A stretch of DNA of 64,000 nt from contig JAJZPG010000011.1 of assembly GCA_021811235.1 (NCBI GenBank), positions 1-64,000 on the forward strand. The letters run 5' to 3'. Shown here in pieces: positions 50,003-59,519 of the stretch; position 1 is the stretch's first letter; each line of letters opens with the position of its first letter. The translations under genes were made by a program, and so were the position numbers. Under the pieces are notes generated by a model that saw nothing but the letters and a program-made list of their open reading frames with translations, had not been told where the DNA came from and did not search any database. Origin of the DNA: Pseudomonadota bacterium. GTDB lineage: Bacteria; Pseudomonadota; Gammaproteobacteria; Burkholderiales; Thiobacillaceae.

Positions 50003-50416
50003 TCAGCGGGTGCTGAAGGGCACCGCGTATCGGCTGCCGTCCAGGTCGACGTAGAGTATCCAGTCGCGCCGTCCGCTGACGCACACGGGCAGCGTCACCT
50101 TCGCGGCAAACGCGTCCTGTCCGGCCGGACGCAGGTCGTAGCGGTTGAAGCCCATGTCCATGCCGACCATCTGGAATTCAGCGCTGACCCGGCTCACGTC
50201 CATTATCGCGACGCGCACCTCGAACGCCTCCATCGGTGCAGGCAGCGTCGAAAAACGCACGTGGGCCGGCTTGCCGCGATGCTCGAACGTGCAGCCAGTG
50301 AGCAGATCGGCACAGGTGACCGTCACCGCTTCGGCCGGGCGCTTCAGCCACCAGCCGGCGACGGCGACCGCCAGCAGGGCGACGACCAAAAGCAGCGGCG
50401 CCAGCACCCTTTTCAT
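50003..50416 (-). CDS. membrane-anchored protein of unknown function
   Basis: Not recognised. The ATG at 50416 shares ATGA with the previous stop and gives 137 residues; an ATG two codons earlier is also possible. A single N-terminal membrane anchor (VLAPLLLVVALLAVAVAGWW) is followed by a compact periplasmic domain. This has two cysteines near the anchor (TCADLLTGCTF), a third later (PVCVSG), and a methionine cluster (QMVGMDMGFN). Paired Cys and Met residues could bind copper or form a disulfide, but this is speculative. It is the last gene of the DUF815-Nudix operon. Confidence 0.75.
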   Translation of the reverse strand: MKRVLAPLLLVVALLAVAVAGWWLKRPAEAVTVTCADLLTGCTFEHRGKPAHVRFSTLPAPMEAFEVRVAIMDVSRVSAEFQMVGMDMGFNRYDLRPAGQDAFAAKVTLPVCVSGRRDWILYVDLDGSRYAVPFSTR

Positions 50417-51354
50417 GTCCATGCCCCACGCAGCAGGGCGACACCGTGCGCGCCGTGCGACTGCGCGCGCGCCACGTCGTCGCGCTCCAGCCCGCCGAGG
50501 CCGTAGACCGGGATCGGGCTCGCGGCGGCGAGCGCCGAAAACGTCTCCCACCCCAGCGTGGGTGCGCCCGGATGGGTGAGCGTGGGCAGCACCGGCGAGA
50601 GCAGCGCGAAATCGGCGTCGATCGCCGCGGCATGCGCCAGCTCGGCGGCGTCATGGCACGACACCCCCACCCACGCGCAGTCGGGGCGAGCAGACAATTT
50701 TGCGGCGGCGGACGAATCGAGGTGGACGCCGTCGGCGCCGGCGGCGCGCGCCAGGTCCAGCGAGCCGTTGACCAGCACGCGTGCGCCGTGCGTATGGGCG
50801 CGGCGCACGGTTTCGCGCGCGAGCTGCAGGCGCACGTCGTCGGGCAGCGACTTGTCGCGCAGCTGGATCAGCCGCAGGCCGTTGGCGAGCGCCACGTCCA
50901 GCCGGGCGAGGAAGGAATCCACGCCGAGCGACTCGGCGTGCGAAATCCCCAGAACGGACGGCAGCGTGAGCGCTTTCACGATCGGGAAATTGGCGGGCAG
51001 CAGCGGCGCGACCTCGACCGCGTCGGGCAATTGCCAGGAGAACACCTGCCCCTCGTGCGGATGCGGCTCGCCCTGCCAGCCGAACACGCGGAAGAAATTC
51101 AGGCGCACCGTCGCATGCGGATATTCGAATACGCGGGTGATCCAGCGGCAGGGCGGCGTGATCGCGATGCCGAGCTCCTCGTGCAGCTCGCGCGCGAGCG
51201 CGGCTTCCAGCGCCTCGCCCGGCTCGACCTTGCCGCCGGGGAATTCCCAGTAGCCGGCGTAGGCCTTGCCCGGCGGGCGTTGCGCCAGCAGCACGCGGCC
51301 GTCGGGCTGGGTCAGTACCGCGGCAACGACTTCGGTGATCGGCGTTTGCGTCAT
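50413..51354 (-). CDS. Nudix hydrolase fused to a ThiE-like domain
   Basis: A two-domain protein of 313 residues. The N-terminal MutT-type domain (residues ~1-130) has a full Nudix box, GGKVEPGEALEAALARELHE then ELG, and probably clears oxidised nucleotides such as 8-oxo-dGTP. The C-terminal half (~135-313) is a thiamine-phosphate synthase-like barrel, with LIQLRDKSLP, ARVLVNGSLDLARAAGADGVHL and YGLGGL. This fusion is common in proteobacteria, and the ThiE part is often thought to be non-biosynthetic. It overlaps both neighbours by 4 bases. Confidence 0.92.
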   Translation of the reverse strand: MTQTPITEVVAAVLTQPDGRVLLAQRPPGKAYAGYWEFPGGKVEPGEALEAALARELHEELGIAITPPCRWITRVFEYPHATVRLNFFRVFGWQGEPHPHEGQVFSWQLPDAVEVAPLLPANFPIVKALTLPSVLGISHAESLGVDSFLARLDVALANGLRLIQLRDKSLPDDVRLQLARETVRRAHTHGARVLVNGSLDLARAAGADGVHLDSSAAAKLSARPDCAWVGVSCHDAAELAHAAAIDADFALLSPVLPTLTHPGAPTLGWETFSALAAASPIPVYGLGGLERDDVARAQSHGAHGVALLRGAWT

Positions 51355-52187
51355 TGCTTTCCAGCCCAGTCGCGCGCGAACTGCCACGCCACCCGCCCGT
51401 TGCGGGCGCCGCGGCCGAGCGACCACTGCAGCGCGGCGCGCTCGAAGCCGTCGTCGGGCGGTGCGCCGAGGGCCGTGGCCCAATGGCGCGCGATGTCGAG
51501 ATAGGTGTCCTGGTCCATCACGTGGAACGACACCCACAGTCCGAAGCGGTCCGACAGCGAGACCTTTTCCTCGGTCGCCTCGCCCGGATGCACTTCGCCG
51601 CCGAGGTGTTTCGTTTCCAGGTTTTCCGCCATGTATTCCGGCATCAGGTGGCGGCGGTTCGACGTCGCATAGATCAGCACATTGTCGGAAGGCCCCGCTA
51701 GGGAGCCGTCGAGCGCGGCCTTCAGGCTGGCATAGCCGGGTTCGTGCTCGGCGAACGTGAGGTCGTCGATGAAGACGATGAAGCGATAGTCGGCGTCCGC
51801 CAGCAGATCGAACAGATCGGGCAGGCTCGGCAGGCCGGCCTTGTCGACCTCGATCAGGCGCAGACCGCGCGAAGCGTACTTGGCGTGCACCGCCTTCACC
51901 AGGGAGGACTTGCCGCAGCCGCGCGCGCCGGTCAGCAGCACGTTGTTGGCGGGCTTGCCGGCGACGAACTGGCGCGTGTTGACGTCGACCCGCTGCTTCT
52001 GCTCGTCGATCGCCAACAAATCCTTCAGCGCCACCCGCTGCGGATGCAGGATGGGCTTGAGTCCGCCCGCCTGTGCCGACCAGCGCGCGGCGCGGACGGT
52101 TTTCCAGTCGGGCGTGGGGGCGGCAGGCGCGTCGAGGCGGTCGAGCAGGTGCGCAAGGCGCGGCAGCAGGGCGGCGAGGTCGATCAT
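51351..52187 (-). CDS. DUF815 family AAA+ ATPase
   Basis: A 278-residue P-loop ATPase of unknown cellular role. It has Walker A GARGCGKSSLV near residue ~86, Walker B-like FIVFIDDLTF near ~136, and the sensor-like IYATSNRRHLMPEYMAEN. The family is often found beside Nudix or mutT genes, as here, so a housekeeping role in nucleotide or protein quality control is suspected but unproven. It is the first gene of the three-gene minus-strand operon and diverges from the cytochrome gene, with a 143-base spacer. Confidence 0.9.
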   Translation of the reverse strand: MIDLAALLPRLAHLLDRLDAPAAPTPDWKTVRAARWSAQAGGLKPILHPQRVALKDLLAIDEQKQRVDVNTRQFVAGKPANNVLLTGARGCGKSSLVKAVHAKYASRGLRLIEVDKAGLPSLPDLFDLLADADYRFIVFIDDLTFAEHEPGYASLKAALDGSLAGPSDNVLIYATSNRRHLMPEYMAENLETKHLGGEVHPGEATEEKVSLSDRFGLWVSFHVMDQDTYLDIARHWATALGAPPDDGFERAALQWSLGRGARNGRVAWQFARDWAGKQ

Positions 52188-52330
52188 GCCGTGATTCTAG
52201 CGACCCTGCCGCCACTTAAGAAAAATTTAGGCTCCAGCTAGCAAAGACTTAGCAACGCGCCGCCGCCAAGCCGCCTAAGCTGCCGGTCTTTCGGGTGCGC
52301 CGTGCACCCACAGACGACCGAGGAGAAAAC

Positions 52331-52816
52331 ATGAACGCAACCCTGAAAATCGCCACGCTCCTGCTTGCGGGCACGACGAGCCTGGCCTGGGCCGGCCAGG
52401 CGGCCGACATCCGCCACGGCCGTTATCTGATCCAGACCTCCGGCTGCAACGATTGCCACACCACCGGCTACATGCAGAAGGACGGCCACGTGCCCGAGGC
52501 CGAATGGTTGGCCGGCGACGCACTGGGCTGGCAGGGCCCGTGGGGCACGACCTACCCGGCCAACCTGCGCCTGCTGTTCAGCCGGATGGACGAGAAGGCC
52601 TGGCTGGTCCGGGCGCGCCAGCCGATGCGTCCGCCGATGCCGTCGCCCAGCCTGCGTGCGATGAGCGATGCCGATCTCAAGGCGATCTACCGTTACGTGA
52701 AGAGCCTCGGTGCGGCTGGCCAGCCAGCGCCCGCCTACGTCCCGCCGGGCGGGAAGGTGGTGACGCCGTACTTCGATTTCACCCCGAAGAACCTGCCGGC
52801 GATGGCGAAGAAGTAA
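52331..52816 (+). CDS. periplasmic monohaem cytochrome c
   Basis: Exported electron carrier. The ATG at 52331, with AGGAG 7 bases upstream, gives 161 residues with a signal peptide (MNATLKIATLLLAGTTSLAWA). The haem motif is CNDCH at residues 39-43. Several Met and Pro residues near PMRPPMPSPS could supply the distal ligand. A late cytochrome-c-like helix (LKAIYRYVKSLG) is present. Only one haem site is seen. Its redox partner is not in the window; the next gene is a sulfotransferase on the same strand. Confidence 0.9.
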   Translation: MNATLKIATLLLAGTTSLAWAGQAADIRHGRYLIQTSGCNDCHTTGYMQKDGHVPEAEWLAGDALGWQGPWGTTYPANLRLLFSRMDEKAWLVRARQPMRPPMPSPSLRAMSDADLKAIYRYVKSLGAAGQPAPAYVPPGGKVVTPYFDFTPKNLPAMAKK

Positions 52817-52853
52817 GCCGCTCCCGCACGTGGAACCGACCCCGGAGACTGCA

Positions 52854-53765
52854 ATGAACGCACCCGAAATCATCTGGCCGAGCAAGGCCCGCGAGCTGCA
52901 CAACCACCACTTCGATTCCACCATCTGGAACGATTTCGCCTTCCGCGACGACGATGTCGTCATCGCCACCTACGCCAAATCCGGCACCACCTGGACCCAG
53001 CAGATCGTCGCACAGATGCTGTTCGGCGGCGATCCGACGCTGGCGGTGGCGGAGATGTCGCCGTGGCTCGATCTGCGCGTGCCGCCCAAGGCGGTCAAAC
53101 TCGAGGCGGTGGAGGCACAGACGCACCGCCGCATCATCAAGACCCATCTGCCGGTCGACGCGCTGGTGTTCTCGCCGCGCGCGAAATATCTCTACATTGC
53201 GCGCGACGGCCGCGATGTGGTGTGGAGCATGTACAACCATCACGCCAACGCCAACGCCGCCTGGTACGCTGCGTTGAACGACACGCCGGGGCGGGTCGGC
53301 GCGCCGATCGAACCGCCGCCCGCCGACATCCGTCAGTACTGGTACGACTGGCTGGACCGCGACGGCCATCCCTTCTGGCCGTTCTGGGAGAGCGTCCGCA
53401 GCTGGTGGGCGATCCGCCATCTGCCGAACGTGATGCTGCTGCATTTTGCCGACCTCAAGCGCGACATGCCGGGCCAGATGCGGCGCATCGCGGCTTTCCT
53501 CGACATCCCCATCGACGAGGCGCGCTGGCCGGCCATCGTCGAATACTGCAGCTTCGACTGGATGAAGCAAAACGCGACGCAAAGCGTGCCGCTGGGCGGC
53601 GCGTTCTGGGACGGCGGGGCTGAAACCTTCATCCACAAGGGGGTCAACGGTCGCTGGGCCGACACGCTGACGCCCGAGGATTGCGCCGAGTACGAGGCGC
53701 GCGCCGAACGCGAACTGGGCGCGGCGTGTGCACGCTGGCTGGCGAACGGGGCGTCGCCAGCCTAG
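52854..53765 (+). CDS. PAPS-dependent sulfotransferase
   Basis: Transfers sulfate from PAPS to a small acceptor, which sequence does not reveal. The ATG at 52854, with GGAG upstream, gives 303 residues. The 5'-phosphosulfate loop reads YAKSGTTWTQQ (Lys42), and the 3'-phosphate motif reads ARDGRDVVWSMYNHH. A late P-loop-like GAFWDGGAETFIHKGVNGRW closes the fold as in cytosolic sulfotransferases. It starts 37 bases after the cytochrome. The stop codon shares the palindrome CTAG with the convergent gene. Confidence 0.9.
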   Translation: MNAPEIIWPSKARELHNHHFDSTIWNDFAFRDDDVVIATYAKSGTTWTQQIVAQMLFGGDPTLAVAEMSPWLDLRVPPKAVKLEAVEAQTHRRIIKTHLPVDALVFSPRAKYLYIARDGRDVVWSMYNHHANANAAWYAALNDTPGRVGAPIEPPPADIRQYWYDWLDRDGHPFWPFWESVRSWWAIRHLPNVMLLHFADLKRDMPGQMRRIAAFLDIPIDEARWPAIVEYCSFDWMKQNATQSVPLGGAFWDGGAETFIHKGVNGRWADTLTPEDCAEYEARAERELGAACARWLANGASPA

Positions 53766-55069
53766 ATGCTGTCGAGGTGCAATGGCCGCGCGAGTTCCAG
53801 CCGGAAGCGTCCGCGCCCGGTCTTCTCCAGCGCGATCTGCGGGCAGCGTTCAGCCAGCCTGCGCTGCAGCAGGATCAGCCGCGTCTCCAGGTTGTCGCCG
53901 AAGTCCGGCAACGGCAGGCGCGGATCGCGGCGCAGTTCGCGATTGCAGAAATCGCGGCGGCCGCTTTGCGCATAGTCGTTGAGCAGTGCCCACAGGATGC
54001 TGCCGGCGACGCCCTTGATGAGGTAGTCGTTGTCGATGAACACGCTGTGGTCGTGGACGAAGTAGCGCACCGCGAGGGCGGGGCCCGAAGGCTGCGGCGG
54101 GGGAGCGGCAAGCGCCGGTTCGGTGTCGTCCGGCAGCGCGGCGAGCTGGACGACCAGCGCGGCGAGATGGCGTCCGTAGACGACCAGCGCATCCTCGTCG
54201 GCATGGCTGAAAAAGGCGTTCTGCTCGCTCTCCGCGTAGAGCACCCCGACCAGGCGCTGGCCGTGCGTGAGCGGTACCGCGATCTGGCTGTGCGGGTTGG
54301 CCAGAACCGGCAGCGGAATGCGCGGGGAGGACGGAGCAGCCACGCAAAGCGCGGCGTGGTAGGTGTACTCGGAGGTGTGGTGGTTGATGCGCACGGGGAT
54401 GCGTTCGCGCGCCGCGACGCCGATGAGGCCTTCGCCCAGCGCGACCTCGGCGCCGACGCCGGAAGCCGGGTAGCCCAGGCTCGCCAGCGTGTAGAGCGTG
54501 CCTCCGGTTTCATCGAGCATGGCCAGCAGCGCGTGGCGGATGCCGAAACCGTGCGCCAGCGCGGCGAGCGCGCGGTCCGCCAGCTGCGCCAGGTCGTCGC
54601 ATGCGCCCAGATGGTCGAGCGTGCGGCGCAGCTTCAGCAGCGCGTCGGGCGGGGGCGGCGCGGGCTGCTGGCGCGGGTCGGCGTTCTCGATGTCGAGCAC
54701 CCGATAGATGTCCGCACCGCGCAGCGCAAACACCTTGGCCATGCCGGTGCGCTCGGCGATGCCCGCGAGCTGTGCCTTCATGTATTCGAACAGCGGGCCG
54801 GACGTTTCCGTGCGCAGGTAATGCACCTTCAGGCGGAAGTGGCGGAAGCTCCCTGGCTCGATCACCTGGACCTGGGCGTAGGGATGGGCCAGCACGTTCT
54901 CGCGCGTCTTGCTGAAGAACTGGAACGACAGCGCCACGTGTTCGGGGTCGACGTAATGCACCTGCGAGGCATAGGCCACGTTGGGCGTGCCGTCGGGCGC
55001 GGCGGTTGCCACCACTGCAGGGATCGCCCCGTCGAGACAGGGCCGCAGCGATTCCAGGGAAATTTTCAT
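53762..55069 (-). CDS. flavin-fold / GAF / winged-helix sensor protein
   Basis: A multidomain cytoplasmic protein of 435 residues from the ATG at 55069. Residues ~1-140 fold like pyridoxamine-phosphate-oxidase proteins (AIPAVVATAAPDGTPNVAYAS, FSKTRENVLAHPYAQV), suggesting FMN or haem binding. Residues ~160-330 are a GAF domain (GEGLIGVAARERIPVRINHH). Residues ~345-430 resemble an OmpR-type winged helix, with DNDYLIKGVAGSILWALLND and a closing RGRFRLEL. A redox-sensing transcription regulator is likely but inferred. It overlaps the flavin-fold gene at 55066 and is probably co-translated with it. Confidence 0.82.
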   Translation of the reverse strand: MKISLESLRPCLDGAIPAVVATAAPDGTPNVAYASQVHYVDPEHVALSFQFFSKTRENVLAHPYAQVQVIEPGSFRHFRLKVHYLRTETSGPLFEYMKAQLAGIAERTGMAKVFALRGADIYRVLDIENADPRQQPAPPPPDALLKLRRTLDHLGACDDLAQLADRALAALAHGFGIRHALLAMLDETGGTLYTLASLGYPASGVGAEVALGEGLIGVAARERIPVRINHHTSEYTYHAALCVAAPSSPRIPLPVLANPHSQIAVPLTHGQRLVGVLYAESEQNAFFSHADEDALVVYGRHLAALVVQLAALPDDTEPALAAPPPQPSGPALAVRYFVHDHSVFIDNDYLIKGVAGSILWALLNDYAQSGRRDFCNRELRRDPRLPLPDFGDNLETRLILLQRRLAERCPQIALEKTGRGRFRLELARPLHLDSI

Positions 55070-55557
55070 GCGCGTGCCAGCACCCGCCCGGCGTCCGGCC
55101 CGGGCGTCTGGTCGAACACGATTTCCGGCGCGAAGCGCAAGGCCACCAGATCGTCGGTCGGCAGGATCGCCGCCAGCGCGGCGCGCACGCTTTTCCCATA
55201 GCCCAGCGTTTCCAGCTCGTCGCTGAAGGCCGTCACGCAGCGGGCGCTTGCCGTGCGGTGGGCCGCGTTCGTCGCCACCCGCGTCGCGCTGGCCGCCTTC
55301 AGCTGCAGCGTCGCGTGGGTGGCCGGGCGGCTCGCCACCAGGGTGATCGCACTGCCCGCGTCCAGCGCCTCCAGAACCGCCCGCCCGCGCGCCGCCGAGA
55401 GCAGCAGCGTCAGCGTACGCCGGTCGCGCGCCACGATCACCCCCTGGGCCCGGCTTACGCACGGCCAGCCGTCGCGCCCCACCGCGCCGACGTTCATCGA
55501 CAGCGGGCCTTGCAGGAAGGCGGCCTGGTCGGGGGTGAGAATCAGGGGCGTTGCCAT
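55066..55557 (-). CDS. pyridoxamine 5'-phosphate oxidase-like protein
   Basis: A 163-residue split-barrel protein that probably binds flavin. Visible features are FLQGPLSMNVGAVGRDGWPCVSRA at the start, the strand ITLVASRPATHATLQLKAA, and a region of acidic and aromatic residues near the end. It lacks the pyridoxal-specific residues of true PdxH. The stop overlaps the start of the larger flavin-fold/GAF protein by 4 bases (ATGA). The two probably work in one redox-sensing step. Confidence 0.82.
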   Translation of the reverse strand: MATPLILTPDQAAFLQGPLSMNVGAVGRDGWPCVSRAQGVIVARDRRTLTLLLSAARGRAVLEALDAGSAITLVASRPATHATLQLKAASATRVATNAAHRTASARCVTAFSDELETLGYGKSVRAALAAILPTDDLVALRFAPEIVFDQTPGPDAGRVLARA

Positions 55558-55715
55558 GGGCGGGGATCGTCGTAGCGGGCGGCGCCCCGATGCGATGCCC
55601 GCCAGGCCAATGCGCAGCCTGCCGGCTGCGGCACGAAGGATGCGAGGGCGAAGACGGGCGGAACGGACATGCGCGGGGCTCCTGAAAGCCCCATTCTAGC
55701 GCCCGTTCCGCCGGA

Positions 55716-56666
55716 TCAGGCAGCCCGTGCGACCAGCCCCTCGCAAATCGCGCCGACGTGCCGGTGGTCGGTGCCGCAGCAGCCGCCGACGACGGCGAGC
55801 CGGGGCAGTAGCGCGCGCAGTTCACGGTATTCGCCGGCGAGCTCGGAAGGGCTGCCTTCATCCAGCTCGGTCGCCTCGTCGAGCTCGGCGTGGCTGCGCT
55901 TCGATGCGTTGGCGCGGATGCCGCGCAGGCGATCGCGCCAGGGACCGGCGTGCTGCAGCACGTGTGCGAAGTGGCTGGGATGCGCGCAATTGATCATGTA
56001 ATAGGCCGGGTAGGCGCCGCTGGCGGCATCGGTCGCCTCGATGGCTTCGGAAAGCGGCATCCCGGACGGCAGGCGGCCGTCGGTTTCCAGCGTGAACGAG
56101 ACGGCGACGGGCATGCCGGCGGCTTGCGCCGCGCGGGCGACGCCGATGGCTTCCTCGACGTAGGTCAGGGTGAACACGGAAACCAGGTCGGCGGCCGTGT
56201 CGGCAAAGGTGTCGATCTGCGGCGCGTGGTAGGCCTGCGCCTCGTCGGCGTCCATTCTGCGGTCGGCGACGTAGCCGTCGCCGCGCGGACCCAGGTTGCC
56301 GCTGATGACGATGGGCGTGGCCGGGGTTTCGAGCGCTTCGCGCAGTTCGGCGAGCTGTTCGACCGCCGCGCGGTTGATCGCGGCGAGCCGCGGGGCACCG
56401 TAGCCCAGCTTCGCGCCCCAGTCGGCACTGGCGCGCCAGGTCGGCGTTTCCAGCACGATGCCGGTACCGGCTGCACGCGCGATCCGGATGTGCTGCTCGA
56501 AGTAGTCGCGCAGGCGGGCGCGGCCGGCAGGATCGTCCAGCAGCACGAAGGACGCGAAATACGGCAGGTCGATGCCGTCGTGGAAGATCAGCGTGGTTTC
56601 CATGCCGCTGTCGGCGATGAAGAGCTGGTCGCCGAGTTGCGGCAGGCGGGTGCGGTAGGGGCTCAT
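55716..56666 (-). CDS. mmuM: homocysteine S-methyltransferase
   Basis: Moves a methyl group, typically from S-methylmethionine or S-adenosylmethionine, to homocysteine to give methionine. The ATG at 56666 (AGGAGA 8 bases upstream) gives 316 residues. The zinc ligands are in INCAHPSHF and GGCCGT (three Cys in all), the pattern of this barrel family. The start MSPYRTRLPQLGDQLFIADSG fits. It stands alone, with an intergenic gap to the divergent GlxA-type regulator, which may control it. Confidence 0.93.
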   Translation of the reverse strand: MSPYRTRLPQLGDQLFIADSGMETTLIFHDGIDLPYFASFVLLDDPAGRARLRDYFEQHIRIARAAGTGIVLETPTWRASADWGAKLGYGAPRLAAINRAAVEQLAELREALETPATPIVISGNLGPRGDGYVADRRMDADEAQAYHAPQIDTFADTAADLVSVFTLTYVEEAIGVARAAQAAGMPVAVSFTLETDGRLPSGMPLSEAIEATDAASGAYPAYYMINCAHPSHFAHVLQHAGPWRDRLRGIRANASKRSHAELDEATELDEGSPSELAGEYRELRALLPRLAVVGGCCGTDHRHVGAICEGLVARAA

Positions 56667-56800
56667 GGTCGGTCTCCTGGGGTGGGGAGGGTGCGGCTGC
56701 CTCCGGGCAGGGCTTTCCTCCTGGTGAGGATGGCCGCACAATAATCCCGCCCGCCCTTCCCGGCTAAAGCCATTTCGGCAAGGAACCTGACGAATCGGCC

Positions 56801-57835
56801 ATGCACCAGCCCGCGCCCGTCACCGTCGCCATCCTCGTCTTTCCCGAGACCTCCGCCTCGGTGGTCTACGGCATGGTCGACCTCTTCGCCAGCGCCGGGC
56901 GCGACTGGTCTTTCATCGTCGAGGGCGAGCCGGGGCCGCAGCTGCTCGAACCTGTGCTGGTCGGGCGGACCGCCGGCCCGGTGGTCGTCGGCAACGGCGT
57001 ACCCGTCGCCGTGCAGCGCAGTTTCGCCGACTGTCCGGTGGCGGACATCGTCTGCGTGCCCGAAGTGAGCCTGCCGCCCGGCACCCCCCTGACCGAACGC
57101 TTTCGCGACGAGATCGACTGGCTGCGCAGTTGCCACGCGCGCGGCGCCACACTCGCCACCGCCTGCTCGGGCGCCATGCTGCTCGCCGAAGCGGGGCTGC
57201 TGGCCGGGTGCGACGCCACCACCCACTGGGCGTGGTGCGACGCGCTCGCGCGCGACTACCCCGGCGTTCGCGTGCATGCCCAGCGCGCACTGGTGGTTGC
57301 GGGCGTCGGCGGGCGGCTGGTCATGGCCGGCGGCGGCACCAGCTGGCTCGACCTCGCGCTCTACCTGATCGCGCGCACCGCCGGCGTCGACGCCGCCATG
57401 CAGGTCGCGCGCCTCAATCTCATCGACTGGCACCAGATCGGCCAGCAGCCCTTCGCCCGCCTCGCCCGCACCCGCCAGGTCGACGATGCCGCCATCGCGC
57501 GCTGCCAGACCTGGATCGCCGACCACTACATGGACCCCGCCCCGGTCGCCGCCATGGTGCGCGAGTCCGGCCTGCCCGAGCGCTCGTTCAAGCGCCGCTT
57601 CGCCGGAGCCACCGGCATGTCGCCGCTCGATTATGTGCACACGCTACGCATCGAGGAAGCCAAGCAGATGCTCGAAACCGGCGACTTGCCGGTCGAAGCG
57701 ATCGCCCTCGAGGTCGGCTACGAGGATGCCGCCTTCTTCGCCCGCCTGTTCCGCCGCAAGGTGATGCTCACGCCGGCGCAATACCGCAAGCGGTTCCGGG
57801 CGATGCGGCAGGTGCTGGGCGAAACCCAGGATTAG
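56801..57835 (+). CDS. GlxA family transcriptional regulator (DJ-1/PfpI + AraC)
   Basis: AraC-type regulator with an N-terminal DJ-1/PfpI-like domain. The 344 residues have the first domain at ~1-200, with the nucleophile-elbow-like TACSGAMLLAEAGLLAG around a cysteine. The AraC helix-turn-helix pair covers ~235-335 (GLPERSFKRRFAGATGMSPLDYV and AIALEVGYEDAAFFARLFRR). Relatives control betaine, amino-acid or stress genes. The effector here is unknown. It diverges from mmuM and ends 3 bases from the convergent argJ stop. Confidence 0.93.
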   Translation: MHQPAPVTVAILVFPETSASVVYGMVDLFASAGRDWSFIVEGEPGPQLLEPVLVGRTAGPVVVGNGVPVAVQRSFADCPVADIVCVPEVSLPPGTPLTERFRDEIDWLRSCHARGATLATACSGAMLLAEAGLLAGCDATTHWAWCDALARDYPGVRVHAQRALVVAGVGGRLVMAGGGTSWLDLALYLIARTAGVDAAMQVARLNLIDWHQIGQQPFARLARTRQVDDAAIARCQTWIADHYMDPAPVAAMVRESGLPERSFKRRFAGATGMSPLDYVHTLRIEEAKQMLETGDLPVEAIALEVGYEDAAFFARLFRRKVMLTPAQYRKRFRAMRQVLGETQD

Positions 57836-57838
57836 AAA

Positions 57839-59080
57839 TCAGGTGCGATACTCCGCGTTGATCTTCACGTAGTCATAGGAGAAGTCGCAGGTCCACACCG
57901 TGGCATTCGCCGTCCCGCGATTGAGCACCACGCGCACGGTGATCTCGGCTTCCTTCATCACCGCTGCGCCCTGGGCTTCGGTGTAGCTCGCGGCGCGGCC
58001 ACCGTTTTCCGCTACCAGCACGTCGCCCAGGTATACCTTCAGCGCGTTGACGTCGAGGTCCATCACACCCGCGTAGCCGATGGCGGCGAGGATGCGGCCG
58101 AGGTTGGGGTCGCTGGCGAAGAAGGCGGTCTTGACCAGCGGCGAGCGGGCGATGGCGTAGGCGATCTGCTTGCACTCGGCGTGGTCGCGACCGCCCTCCA
58201 CGGCAATGGTCATGAACTTGGTCGCGCCCTCGCCGTCGCGCGCCATCGCCTGCGCGAGTTCGATGGCGACTTCGCTCAGGGCTTTCTTCAGCGCGGCGTA
58301 GTCGGCGCCGGCCGTGTCGGCGATTTCGGTGTTGCCGGCCTGGCCGGTGGCGATGAGGATGAAGCTGTCGTTGGTCGAGGTGTCGCCGTCGACGGTGACG
58401 CAGTTGAACGACACGTCGGCCACCGCCTTCACCAGCGGCTGCATCAGCGCGGGGGCGATCGCGGCGTCGGTCGTCAGGTAGCCGAGCATGGTCGCCATGT
58501 TGGGATGGATCATGCCGGAGCCCTTGGCGATGCCGGTGACCGTCACGGTCTTGCCGCCGACCTGCGTCTGGCGGCTGGCGCCCTTGGCGACGATGTCGGT
58601 GGTCATGATCGCGTGCGCGGCTTCGCTCCAGTGGTCGGGCGCGAGGTCGGCCTGGGCGGCGGGCAGCGCCGGCAGGATCTTGTCGATCGGCAACGGCTCG
58701 AGGATGACGCCGGTGGAAAACGGCAGCACCTGCTCGGCCTGGATGCCGAACAGTCCGGCCACCGCTTCGCAGGTGCGGCGCGCGCGCCGGAGTCCTTCCT
58801 CGCCGGTACCGGCGTTGGCGTTGCCGGTATTGATCAGCAGCGCGCGGATGTCGCCACCGCCTTGATCGATCTGACCGAGATGCTGTTTGCACAGCGTGAC
58901 CGGGGCGGCGCAGAAGCGGTTTTGCGTGAACACCCCGGCCACGCGCGAACCGGGCGCGAGTTCGATCAGGGTGATGTCGCGCCGTCCGGGCTTCTTGATG
59001 CCGGCGGAGGCGATGCCGAGGCGGACGCCGGCGACCGGCAGCAGGGACGCGGGATCGGGAGCGGTGAGATTGACGGGCAT
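57839..59080 (-). CDS. argJ: arginine biosynthesis bifunctional protein ArgJ
   Basis: Glutamate N-acetyltransferase, ornithine acetyltransferase and, in many lineages, N-acetylglutamate synthase. The 413 residues are cleaved by autoproteolysis at the [20 protein letters not shown] site; the threonine after NMA becomes the nucleophile. Other family runs are [23 protein letters not shown] and the C-terminal [18 protein letters not shown]. Cyclic-pathway arginine synthesis is implied. No other arg gene is nearby. Confidence 0.96.
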   Translation of the reverse strand: MPVNLTAPDPASLLPVAGVRLGIASAGIKKPGRRDITLIELAPGSRVAGVFTQNRFCAAPVTLCKQHLGQIDQGGGDIRALLINTGNANAGTGEEGLRRARRTCEAVAGLFGIQAEQVLPFSTGVILEPLPIDKILPALPAAQADLAPDHWSEAAHAIMTTDIVAKGASRQTQVGGKTVTVTGIAKGSGMIHPNMATMLGYLTTDAAIAPALMQPLVKAVADVSFNCVTVDGDTSTNDSFILIATGQAGNTEIADTAGADYAALKKALSEVAIELAQAMARDGEGATKFMTIAVEGGRDHAECKQIAYAIARSPLVKTAFFASDPNLGRILAAIGYAGVMDLDVNALKVYLGDVLVAENGGRAASYTEAQGAAVMKEAEITVRVVLNRGTANATVWTCDFSYDYVKINAEYRT

Positions 59081-59146
59081 GGCGGCAGACCGGAACGGAA
59101 AGCCGTCATTTTAATATGCCGGGCGTCGTCCGTATGGACGGGATTT

Positions 59147-59386
59147 TTACTGGGTGCGCCCCAGCAGCCAGTTCATCGCGCGACGGAATTCGGGCCGCCA
59201 CGGCCACACCGGGTCGAACTCGATCGAGCGAGCCAGCGCGGCCAGCGCAATCAGGGCGAACACGGCGAACAGCAGCTGCGAGACGAACAGGCGCGGCGTC
59301 AGCATGCCAAGGGGCATGTCGAGAAAGCCAGGAACGTAGAACAGACTGGCAAATGCAGCAAAGAGGAAGGCTGGGCCAAGATACAT
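59147..59386 (-). CDS. small membrane protein of unknown function
   Basis: A 79-residue protein with two strongly hydrophobic segments, LGPAFLFAAFASLFYVPGF near the start and VSQLLFAVFALIALAALA. They are joined by a short loop with Arg. The C-terminal ~20 residues hold two Trp (VWPWRPEFRRAMNWL) and are cytoplasmic or membrane-edge. The ATG at 59386 is chosen; a GTG much further upstream would add 32 residues of no clear character. No family is recognised. Confidence 0.65.
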   Translation of the reverse strand: MYLGPAFLFAAFASLFYVPGFLDMPLGMLTPRLFVSQLLFAVFALIALAALARSIEFDPVWPWRPEFRRAMNWLLGRTQ

Positions 59387-59519
59387 GATGTCCGCAGTTC
59401 GAATTGTTGTGTGGGGGGATGAGCAATCGTTGTGCCAAGAAACAAAGGCCATTGAAAACAAGGCAGTGCAGCACTCCGACACGGCTGCCGGCAGGGGAAT
59501 GTAAATAAATTCGACAGGC

